Shown: positions 1 through 12,100 of the stretch, in pieces
Layout of the letters: each line of letters begins with the position of its first letter
Position numbering within the stretch: position 1 is the first letter of the stretch
Assembly: GCA_947568835.1 (NCBI GenBank)
Contig: OX387611.1
Location: 9,490,001 to 9,554,000, forward strand
Origin: Protonemura montana
Lineage: Eukaryota; Arthropoda; Insecta; Plecoptera; Nemouridae
Length of the DNA stretch: 64,000 nt
Direction of reading: 5' to 3'
The notes under the pieces: model-generated
The model's database searches: none
Told to the model about the DNA's origin: nothing
The model's input: only the letters and a program-made list of their open reading frames with translations
Made by a program: the position numbers and the translations under genes

Positions 1-61
1 GACATCTGTCAGAGTCTCAATATCAAGAGTTTGCCTGTCAATGAAGAGAATGCCAGCTTAC
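1..61 (-). other. Start of intron 14 of the receptor kinase
   Basis: Follows the gtaagc donor of exon 14 on the minus strand. No further exon or repeat is visible before the window edge. Confidence 0.8.
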
Positions 62-167
62 CGAGCGTCCCAATCTCCCACAAGACAATGGCAAACGCCC
101 AGACATCGCTCTTGCTGGAGTAGAGGTTGTCTCTAATCGCCTCGACCGACAACCATCGTAGAGGCAC
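62..167 (-). CDS. Receptor kinase exon 14: P+1 loop and helix F
   Basis: Acceptor ccttgcag, donor GCTCG|gtaagc. Residues 655-689 read [10 protein letters not shown], then [14 protein letters not shown] and [12 protein letters not shown] is the tyrosine-kinase P+1 motif; SVEA stands where many kinases have APE. The exon leaves one base, so the gene continues to the left of position 1. Confidence 0.95.
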
Positions 168-3100
168 CTGCAAGGTGATGTCATTTGGTTAAGAAACTCT
201 GCGTTGTGGTGGGTTGGGTTGGTGGATAATAGACCAGCGCCAACACAGTGTGTCAAAGGAACAAGGCTAAGTGGTGGCCGGTCCTTGGTGCTGTTGGACA
301 GGAGCAGCCAACACAGTGTGTCAAAGGGACAAGGCTAAGTGGTGGCCGGTCCTTGGTGCTGTTGGACAGGAGCAGCCAACACAGTGTGTCAAAGGGACAA
401 GGCTAAGTGGTGGCCGGTCCTTGGTGCTGTTGGACAGGAGCAGCCAACACAGTGTGTCAAAGGGACAAGGCTAAGTGGTGGCCGGTCCTTGGTGCTGTTG
501 GACAGGAGCAGCCAACACAGTGTGTCAAAGGGACAAGGCTAAGTGGTGGCCGGTCCTTGGTGCTGTTGGACAGGAGCAGCCAACACAGTGTGTCAAAGGG
601 ACAAGGCTAAGCGGTGGCCGGTCCTTCGTGCTGTTGGACAGGAGCAGCCAACACAGTGTGTCAAAGTGACAAGGCTAAGCGGTGGCCGGTCCTTTGTGCT
701 GTTGGATAGGAGCAGCCAACACAGTGTATCAAAGGTACAAGGCTAAGCGGTGGCCGGTCCTTGGTGCTGTTGGACAGGAGCAGCCAACACAGTGTGTCAA
801 AGAATAAGGCAAATAGTTTCTCTACCTTCTTTCTCTTGGTGTTGACATAGATGCCGGACCTCGAAAGACCAAAGTCCGAGATCTTCAGCGTTTTGTTCTC
901 GTCTATGAGTACGTTTCGCGCCGCCAGATCGCGGTGGGTGATCTTTATCTTAGTGAGGTGCTCCATCCCACGCGCGATCTGCACGGCGAAGTTCTGCAAC
1001 TCTTTCGGGTCCAGCGTGTATTCAAGGTACTGTGACTGATCGTCAGGAGCTTGGTGTGCTGGTGTCAACGGGGCTGGGTTGTTTCCGTTACTAAGTAGAC
1101 TCCATTCAGCTAAAAGAGAAATGGAGAGAAATGGTTTTTATCAGGACAAGATCGTTACGAAATCATAACGAAAAATATCACTTATCTTCAATGTACATCC
1201 ATTTTTATTGTCGGGCTGTTCTACTTGCCCTAATGCTACATTAACCTCTACTGCCAAAGACTACTTTACCGTTGAAAATGCAGGATGAATTTGCATTTGA
1301 AACTGGTTTACGGTCAATAAATCTCTATGTATGCTCAACATATTCTTCTTAGTAATATCAATGTACGTGTTTGCTCAATCTTAGCGTCACTGACAATGTT
1401 TATATACATAAAATGTATGGAAAAACTGATATATCTAAATAAATAAATGAGCCTCAACGATTGATGAACAAGTTTCGATATCTTTTGTCGTGTTTTTTTA
1501 GTTGTAGAGAGTTTGTTAAAAAGGATAACTGCAAGAGCCATCCGTAACCACTTGTTGCCGGCTCGTTTGCTCTGCACAATGTTTAACATAAGTGCTTTAA
1601 GAGAAAAGAGGCTCGAAGTTGATTTTATTTGGCTCAAAAGAACACCCGAGACAGATTTGACTTAAATAATAACAAAGATAACAACATTTTGCATGAGCAT
1701 TTTGCATTGAAGTATGCGCTGAATTACGTCGGTTAGATATGTAACCTCTTCAACTAAGTAAACCTCTTCAGCTGATCGCAGTAATTTTCTAAAAATTAAA
1801 TTCTCAACACAACACTAATCTAGCGGTTATTTTGGGCTCACGCACGTAATGCGTACGTACGTGCCACGTACCCACATTTTCTTGCAATAGTGTTCGTCGA
1901 TCACTCATTCCAGGAAAAGTTTGGTCTACTCTACATTTAAATGCAAGAAACACATGCTATTTTTACGTGTTGGTGAACATTTTATTTGGAAATGGCACTC
2001 AGCAGAACGTAGGTACGTAACATAGGAACGTAGGTGATCTCGTAAGATCACCGAAGTTAAGCAACACTGCGCTGAGTCAGATATTGGATGGGTGACAATC
2101 ATACACATGACCAGTTCTGTTCGGGAGAGAGGTCGGAGGGATGAAAGTTAGTACATCAACTTCATTTGCCTTGCTTATCAACCTCTCGACAGCATGAATT
2201 TGTGGAGGAAACTTGCTGTTTGAGTTGTATCGTCCTTCGGAAGGGACGTTAAGCTGGTGGTCCCCTTGGTCTTCGACAGGAGTGGGCTACGTGCCGGCAC
2301 TAGGCTTCCCCTCCTCCCTTCTAGGCTAAGTTAGATTCATCATCATCCTCATCAACATCTACTCATTCACGGACGCCATTAGACCAGTGCCGCATGGCCA
2401 GATGTCAAAACAGTGAGTCGTTAAACACCACAAATAAAAAAAAAAAATATATATATAAAAGCTACCTCACCTAAGTCAGACTTGAACTTGAAGCTACTTG
2501 ATTTTGAAGATCATCATTAAGTCTATTTTCTTTATAAACACTTCACTTGACCTAGCTTTAGAAATTCATCTGGAACTTCCCAACAAAACAAACGGATCAA
2601 GCTCGAGATAACCTACCTTCCCCAAACAATACCCTTAACAACAAAAACCCCTTACTTCTAATGTTTGATGTTGGTGTTTTTTACGTGCTATTACATGCTC
2701 GCAAACATGACGTCTACAATTTCCAAGGAAATGAAGACAATACCTATTTGTTTTCATGGATGAAAGGGTGAAAGCACAGTTTGCGCTTGAGCTATGATGG
2801 TGTAATTTAGTTGATTGTCCCTTTGTGTGTCTATTGGAGCATATCAGTGCCGTTTTTGTGCGTTTTTTCCGTTGGCTTTCTTTGGGAAATGTGTCACAGA
2901 AATAGCCAGCAATGAAAAAAAAATTCCTTAAGCAAACTGTTTTGCTAAAGCAACAAAATTAAAATGCACAGTATTATTTTGGAAAACACAGAGAATGAAA
3001 AAAGTAGAATCGGAAGCTTAAAAGGAAAGCACGAAATAAAATGAAAAATGCTGAGATTTTTTGTTTTCAATGTTTTCACTTTATTTCATTCTCTGTGTTT

Positions 3101-6100
3101 TCCAAAATAATACTGTGCATTTTAATTTTGTTGCTTTAGCACAAAAGTTTGCTTAAGGAATTTTTTTTTCATTGCTGGCTGTTTCTGTGACACATTTCCC
3201 AAAGAAAGCCAATGGGAAAAACGCACAAAAACTGCACTGATATGCTCCAATAGACACACAAAGGGACAATCAACTAAATTACACCATCATAGCTCAAGCG
3301 CAAACTGTGCTTTCACCCTTTCATCCATGAAAACAAATAGGTATTGTCTTCATTTCCTTAGAAATTGTAGACGTCATGTTTGCGAGCATCTAACATCAAA
3401 CATTAGAAGTAAGGGGTTTTTGTTGGGTATTGTTTGGGGGAGGGAAAAAATAAAAAAATAAAAAAAATAAAAATAAAAAATAAATGTCGAAAAAATAAAT
3501 GTTAAATCACATTATTTTTTTTATATACATACAAATATACTCACTATTTTTTTAAATCTGATTTAAATTGCAAACGCTTGCAATGAGCGTTTTTTTAAAT
3601 AATTATTAACACGATAAACATCTCAAAAATTGATTCCCAAACGGTGACACGAATGACTGGGGGGAATAAGGTTGAGATCGGGGTTCGTGTCCCCGTTTGG
3701 GCATCAATTTTTGAGACGGTTATAGTGTTGTTAATAATAAAATACCCCGCGCATTGCAAGCGTTTGCAATTTAAATAAGATGTCATCTAAACGAAAGGTA
3801 GTTCTGGGTGACTTATGTTTGTGCTGGTAAAGCAGTATTCGTTTGGCAATTAGCTAAGAGCGTTTGACATCAGCGCTGAGACTGTGTCAGTGGAGGTGCC
3901 AGTTTTGCTCTGCGGGCTGCATTTAGGAGAAAAACGTTGAATTTGTTTAATTTTAATTAAAATTCTGCATTTTGTTTAGTGCGCACTCAGAAATAACTTA
4001 CAAATCGGAATAATCTGGATCTTTCAGTGTTAAAATTATTTTTTAAACAACGTAAAAGTCTTTTTTCTAGAAGTTACCAAGCTTTTTCTGCGGGATGCAT
4101 TGAGAGGTATTTTTCCAAATGCCAGTTTTTTTTTGTTGTTATTTTGATAAAAATGTTATCTTAAGCTAAAATGCATGAAAATAGAGAAAAAATTGTCTAG
4201 AAGTCAACATAATTCAATCACGTATTTGCGTTCGCCGTATTTTTGTTCCATTTCATTCTCCATTCCGTGTTTTGATATCATTTGTCCGAGGTTTCATCCG
4301 GTGGAAATTGCTGGTAACTGGCATTTTAATGACGGCTGTGGGCTGCTTATGATTGTTTTTAAACTCATGTCTACTTGATGTAAACTTAGCGCTAATTTTG
4401 ATAAAAACTATTTGAAATGGGTTTTGAATGCTTGGTGAAGAACAACTAAATTTCCCGACGTTTCGTAACGTGTACCTGTTACTTTATTAAGGGAAAAAGC
4501 AGTCCTGACAATTTTCCGATAACGAAAGAACCACATAAAATTATAATTGTTTGTTTATTTTTAGTTTGCAATTTAGTTTGTTTGCTAATTGGCTTAATTT
4601 AATCTGCAGGTTTTTTCTATCAGTCTAGCCTCTCCACGCAACACAGAGTCACATTTATAAATGAAACCTGACAACTTTATTTTTCAATTATTCACGCTTG
4701 AAATGGAGTTTACATGTTTTTACTTTCAAGTTCAAATTGGGTTATAGATCAACCGGTTTAAAGTAATTCCTGTCACCCAGAATTTATGTGATTTGTCGAG
4801 ATTCTGATCTTCGAAATTTAAAACACGGTTCATCTCACTGATCTCTAATAAACCAGGAAAGCGGATGATTTGGAACTACTTTATATTCCAGGCTGATATC
4901 TTGACAGTCCATGCTTTTTTAAGTGTTTTCATCAAAAGTGTTTGTCATTTTAAGCACGTTGATGGTCGTAACTGTTTGAATACAGGTTTTTACAGTTTAT
5001 ATCATTAGTTTTGAGATCATTGGGACAACTCGGATTGAGGGATTGAATTGTTGCCAACAATGCATTGCCAAACTTCACTTTCAACCAGCTTGCTGGATCC
5101 TATGCTCTATCCAGGTTATTTGAGATCAGCTGGCTGGATCCTATGCTCTATCCGGGTTATTTGAGATTAGCTGGATGGATCCTATGCTCTATCCAGGTTA
5201 TTTGAGATCAGCTGGCTGGATCCTATGCTCTATCCAGGTTATTTGAGATCAGCTGGCTGGATCCTATGCTCTATCCGGGTTATTTGAGATCAGCTGGCTG
5301 GATCCTATGCTCTATCCAGGTTATTTGGGATCAGCTGGCTGGATCCTATGCTCTATCCAGGTTATTTAAGATCAGCTGGCTGGATCCTATGCTCTATCCG
5401 GGTTATTTGAGATCAGCTGGCTGGATCCTATGCTCTATCCAGGTTATTTGAGATCAGCTGGCTGGATCCTATCGTCTATCGTCTTTGGATCCTATCCAAA
5501 CGTCTACTTACTCTCAGTAGCTGAAGGTCTGCCGCTGCCCCTACGAGCCAGAGGTTGAATGTAAGAACCATCCGAGTCAGAGCTCAGGGTGAGCTCGACG
5601 TAGCGTGGGCTCTTGGGTGGTGGTCGAGATCGCGTCGAGAGGAACGGCAGCGTGGCACCTGTGCGAAGCTCGTACTCAATGCGCAAGCGTCTAGGATAAA
5701 GAGAGAAGGAATTAAATCACAGAGTTTTTTTTTCATATTATTGGCCAGAAGATGATTTTTTTTTTGTGTATAGGTTCTTAAATATTTTGTATAATCTCAC
5801 TTTATATAAGGCTGTTGTATCGGGAGCTTACTCAGGTCTATTGGAGTGGGAGCTTACTCAGGTCTATTGGAGTGGAGCTTACTCAGGTCTATTGGAGTGG
5901 AAGCTTACTCAGGTCTATTGGAGTGGGAGCTTACTCGGGTCTATTGGAGTGGGAGCTTACTCAGGTATATTGGAGTGGGAGCTTACTCAGGTCTATTGGA
6001 GTGGGAGCTTACTCAGGTCTATTGGAGTGGGAGCTTACTCAGGTCTATTGGAGTGGGTGCTTACTCAGGTCTATTGGAGTGGGAGCTAACTCAGGTCTAT

Positions 6101-9100
6101 TGGATTGGGAGCTAACTCAGGTCTATTGGAGTGGGAGCTTACTCAGGTCTATTGGAGTGGGAGCTTACTCAGGTCTATTGGAGTGGGTGCTTACTCAGGT
6201 CTATTGGAGTGGGAGCTTACTCAGGTCTATTGGAGTGGGAGCTAACTCAGGTCTATTGGAGTGGGAGCTTACTCAGGTATATTGGAGTGGGAGCTTACTC
6301 AGGTCTATTGGAGTGGGAGCTTACTCAGGTCTTTTGGAGTGGGAGCTTACTCAGGTCTATTGGAGTGGGAGCTAACTCAGGTCTATTGGAGTGGGAGCTT
6401 ACTCAGGTCTATTGGAGTGGGAGCTTACTCAGGTCTATTGGAGTGGGTGCTTACTCAGGTCTATTGGAGTGGGAGCTTACTCAGGTCTTTTGGAGTGGGA
6501 GCTTACTCAGGTCTATTGGAGTGGGAGCTTACTCATGTCTATATCTTAGCTTACTGGATACAACTAATCGGCCAAACCACTTGTCCTATCGCGACAAAAC
6601 AAAAGCTAGGCGACTCATTGCACTATTGGCAAAAGATTGACACTTTTTAAAATATAAAATATTATTTTGTCTTCTAGTTACACACGTTAAAAAAAAAGCC
6701 AGTTCAAAGCGTTTTTCCGGTGTTTTTCATAAAAAAAATCTGTGTTTTAGTGGCAGCTGTGGATCACATATTTGGTGAACAAGACAGGTGAACCTCACCT
6801 CAGGTACTGCAAAAGATCTCCACACGGAATGTACTCCATTATCATGCAGTACGGCTGTCGGATGGTGACGCACCCCAGGAGGGTAACGATGTTTGGGTGA
6901 CGACCGACTTTCTTGAGCATGGCGATCTCCGACAGGAACTCTTCCACCTCGTCGTTCTTGGCTTTCTCTGGTGGGACAAGTAAAGGAGAAATGCGTTGGG
7001 TTAGTTAGTGCGTATACACCGTACCGAGGTAATTTAAAGAGGTTTCATATATTTTTAGGGACCTCCAATTGGTAAGGTCAAAGAAAGTCTGGACCCGCGT
7101 GCGGTGGGTGTTTAGTTGGAGATGGAATTTTTAAAACAATATTTAAGATTTAACCTAGAGCGTACGGCACCTCCATTGACGAGGAATTAGTACCAATTCA
7201 ATTTCAATTTCAATTTGTTTATTTTGCATTGTAACAAATATTACATGTCAGAGTGCTCTCACAAAATTATGTTAAAACACGCTTTGGAAATTGTCAATGT
7301 TAAAAATAACTTATCATACAACCACAATCTTTCTTGTAAAAAGTTCTTCACTTCATTTTTAAAGATATTCGGCTTTTTAAAATTGTTATTCTGTTGGGAA
7401 GCCGATTATAAAATATTGGGCCCATATAAAAAGCTTTTCTTTTGTGCAATTTCAAGATTTCCTTTCTTGTACCTTATGTCAGCCTTGTTTCTCGTGTTTT
7501 ACTGTGTATATTTTCATTTAATCAAATCTATTTTGAATATCAGCTTTGATTATTTACGGATTTGTTTTAAAAACATAATCTAATAAGTATTGTCATAACT
7601 CATAACATAGAAACATGAATTTGGAATAAAATCTAATAAGAAGAGATCATAAAAATTAAAACGTATTACTTAATTTATATGTTTTAACTTATTTTCCTCT
7701 AACATCACTTTTGCTTCTTCAACATATTTTTTATTTTTTATTATTTTTTTAACTTTCCATTTAAAATTTTTATTAATTTTTTGCCTCAACTTTGAAATAA
7801 TTATCAGACATTTTCGTAGCTTCCAGTCGTGTAAAAGCAAAAAAGTTTGCTCACATTTCAATAGCAAATATAATTAAAATTTCTGGGACCCATGTGAATT
7901 CTGATTGGCTTCCGAGAGCGGGGAACGTTCTAGAAATGACAAATAATGAAGAGCCGTACAATTTTAATGACGTACTTCAACGAATCAAAATTTTGCATTT
8001 CTTCTGTAGATCTCATTTGTTAAAAAACAGCTGCATGCTCGTTAAAAAACATAATTGAATTCAAAATTTGATTGAAAAAAAAATTTATCTTTGGAAAGAT
8101 AGCTACAAGATCAAAAAACCATATGTACGCTTTTTTTAAGCGTCTCGTGCCATCCACCCCAAGACATGTTGAATGAGTATCGATGACGACATCGATACAC
8201 ATTGTCCAGCTATAGCGTCAATGCCAAGTCAATGCTTGTATCCGTAGAGATGGAGTCACCGTAATTTCAAGTAATTAGATATTTTATTTATTTATTTATC
8301 GCACATTTTACCCTTTAAAATCTTGCTTGATCGGCGTTTAAGGAAGGTTCAACCTGAACATACATTTTCCCCTTTCAGCCAACATTTTAAAAGATTTGAA
8401 AGAAAATTTTAAGATAAATACACAAAAAAGATATAATTTTAAATTTAAATTTGGTGATGATTCAGGAAGGCTTTGTTCTGTCACACAAAAGAATTTTATT
8501 TAGCAGCCGTCACTTTTTTCTCTCTGTCCAAATCGCCGTTTAATATTTGAACCTGGAAGGATGGGAGTTTAACTTTTAAACTGTCATTTGGAGGTCAAAG
8601 TTAGAAGTCTCATTGATATTTTGTTTGTATTTCCAAGTCAATAAATATTCCGTTTCGAAGCAAACACATTGTTTAATGCAAATATTTTCTTGTTTTCCGT
8701 GTTTTGTCCCAATTTTTTGGTTAGCAATTATTAAAATATCATTGTTTTAAAGCAAATAACTGCCCCGGTCAAAATCATTCCTAAAAGGCGTTAAGAGCTT
8801 TATAAAATGGCTTTGGTGAAATCTTCCCTCAAATATTGGCTGAAACTCAATTATTATTTATTAATGATACACAAGTGTCGATATCTTAAAGTGAAGTAAA
8901 ATTAAAAAGAGCGACCGCAAGCGCCATAGCGCCATCTTGTGGTCCTTTCTGTAACCACTTGCTGGAGGAAGTTGAACGTTAATTAATTAGCGCTATGACT
9001 CTGACTAATTGTAAATCTAATGCTAGTCAGACAAAGTAGAATCTGTACTGAGTGGATGCCAGGTTTCACATGTTCTATCAAACATGGCATTGCACGATCC

Positions 9101-12100
9101 AACTGAAATCAAGCCACTGTTTTGTATGATAGTGCAGTGAAACTTTATTCGCATACTAATTCAGTATGAGGTTAGTTAATTATCTGCAGGTGTAATTGGA
9201 ATTAATCTCGTTACCTCAGGGGTCTTTTAGTACAATACTAGTCATTCAATACTAGTAGTGCCCACGACCGCCAGTAGGTCTTTTCCATGAATTAGATCGA
9301 TTTGATTGAGGTGTTTGATATATAGATTAGTTAAAATGGGTTCTGGTCAATCCTTCAGAGAATGTTTCACCAAATCCCCGGTTATATCTTGTTTAATCGG
9401 CGAGTCAAGGTCTTAGGACAACATTGAGTTTCTCCGTTTAGCAAAGATTTTGAAAGATGGAAAAGATTATGTTTAAAGAAATACATTAATGTACTAAAAA
9501 AACTATTTTTTCTCTGTCTAATCACCGTTGGTGTTGGTGTTGGTTATGGCGTTGGCGACCTGTGCGATGGAATAGAATTGATTTTTGCCACAAAACCATT
9601 ACAACCCAGTAATTCAAAAAATCAAAAAAATAATTGTGCTCATTAAGCTCATAAAGCATATTAAGGTCATAAGGCTCATAAAGCTAGCGGCCCACATTAT
9701 GAAAGAGCGTAGGTAATAAATCCTATTAATACCAAACACAACAAACGCGCGCTTTCCAATAAGACACAATAAATTATCAAAGCCACACAAGTCCTGAAAA
9801 TCCCGGAAATTGCTTTTTCATTACAAAAAAGTGTTTTTGATGTTTTGTTTTCTTGCTTAGTGAAAAACGACACGGTTTAAAAGCTGACTTGCTAAAAACT
9901 GAAAAAAAAGGTCTATTAACGAACTACTAACGAAGAAATCCACAAATAAAACACACGCTGTAACCTAATTCATGAAATTTTCTATCCAATCATAATTACA
10001 AAATCAAATCACGAGTTAAATAAATACAAATTACTTTCCAGCTAAACTGATTCCGAGAACGCCATGTCTGCCGTGCACTCGGGATGCTCCAGTTTTGATT
10101 CTGGTAACAATAAATCCCTCCCGGGATTGCTTGAAATAAATTGCAAACATTGCAATTACGGGTCGATTGATTATTATTCGGGTTTAACGACGCACTGTTT
10201 TGACATCTGGCCATTTGGCACTGCTCTAATGGTGTCAGTGAATGAGTGAATGATGATGAGGATGAACATAACCAAGCCTAGAAGGGAGAAGGGGAAACCC
10301 TGGGTCAGCACATAGCCTACTCCTGTCGAATAACATCAAGACGACCACCAACTTAACCTACCTTCTGAAGGACGATCCTGATGTACGCGTTGTATCGTCC
10401 TTCGGAAGAGACGTTAAGCCAGTGGTCCGTTTTGTTTTCTTTAACTGAAGTAGGCTACTTGCACCCAAACGGTTTCCTCTCCCCCTTCTAGACTAAAATA
10501 GGTTCATCATCACCCACTCATTCACCAACACCATTTTCCCAGTGCCACAGAGCTGCACTGTCAAAACAGTTCGTCGTTAAACTCAATAAAGCTAATCATT
10601 TTTTACTTATGTGTCATGGTGCCATTAACATAGGTGTTACTCACGTTTTAGTTTCTTCACTGCCACGGTCGTGAACCCAGGAGTTCCGGCGATGCACTCT
10701 GCTCGGGCCACAAACACCCTGCCGAAGGCGCCCTTGCCAATCTCTCTTCCGAGCTCCAGTCGACCATAGCTGACCTCCAGGGTGTCGGCCTCTCCACGTG
10801 CCTTGGCTTCCTGTGGGGTTAAGCAACATTGTGACGTGTCAGTCGCTTTATGGGTGACCGCCAAATGCTTGGTAGAAATGCTTGGTAGAAATGCATTTTT
10901 CTGTTGGAAAAATACCAAATGGTAGTAAAATAGACCACTGGCAATTAGTAAAATTAATAATATTGATAAAAACCAGCACTGTTCGAGCTTAAGTGGGGAT
11001 TAAGCAACATTTTGACGAGTCAGGCGCTTTATGGGTGACCGCCAAATGGTAGAAATGCTTGATATAAATGGTAAAGCTGGTAGAAATGCATTTTTCAGAT
11101 GGAAAAATACCAGATGGTTGTCTGTTGCCAAGCAATTAACTGTCCTACTTACATGAACATACCCAAAAATGTACCAAACAAAAATATTCTTTTTAAAATG
11201 CTTACAGTATTATATCTTGAATCACTAAAGTAAAAGAACTGAAGCTTGTCTACTAGTTTTGTCATGGACTTTGCACTAGTTTTATTGTGAATTTCCAAGT
11301 TTCTTTGAAGAGTTCCAAGCATTACTTAAGCTTAACATTTCAAATCCCATTTAAATTCTAAAAGTAAGAGGTAACAACGACTTCGTTCAACGTTTTGGCT
11401 TTACAGACTTATCCTAGGGAAGATTATTTCAATACCTATTCGAAAGTTCCCACTCTGCTTTAGATAAAACCACAGTTTGAAATCAAAACAATTAAAATAC
11501 TGTCACAACAACAGCTTGCGGCTGTCTAAAATGTTATAAGCTAAGGTTGAACTAAAACACAAAACTAACTTGCAAACCAAACGAAAAGAAAACTTCTCTG
11601 AAGATCTGTCTAATCTAAACTAACACGGTACGAAACACAATGAAATCTGGCATCCACACCTAAAATAACACCAGTAATACTCTAGCCAGAGAAAATTCAT
11701 TCTCATATCATCATCCTAGAAGCGAGGAATAGAATTTCATACAAAGGCAGCTAAAAAAAAGACTTTCCCTTGGTAATAGACCCTTAAATTTGTTTGAACT
11801 AACTCTGTAAGCCTATATCTCCTTTTTGCCAGCGACAGCAAAAGTGGTCTCGGGTTTCGCCATAGCAAATTCCTAATTAGAACGTGAGATTTTGCAAAGT
11901 ATCTCAACTTTCTATGGCCCAGTGAAATCATGATTCTTAACATGTCAGAGCTTGCTTGTTATGAATTGAACGGATCAGCGGTATTAGCAGTATGTTGAAA
12001 CTCATAAAATGGCGATACAAGCAACGAGAGTCGCAGATGTTTCCAGGTGTTTGCACAGAAAGTTGGATAAAAACTCTCCTTTTTAACAAAAACGTTAAAC

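Noticed and set aside
826-1090. Alternative start of exon 13 at 1090
   Set aside because: It would join exon 11 in phase, but including exon 12 requires the acceptor at 1110/1109, and exon 12 has good splice sites. The 1090 site may still serve an isoform lacking exon 12.
7215-7867. Open frames suggesting a LINE or small gene
   Set aside because: Low-complexity, AT-driven composition and no reverse transcriptase or other motif.
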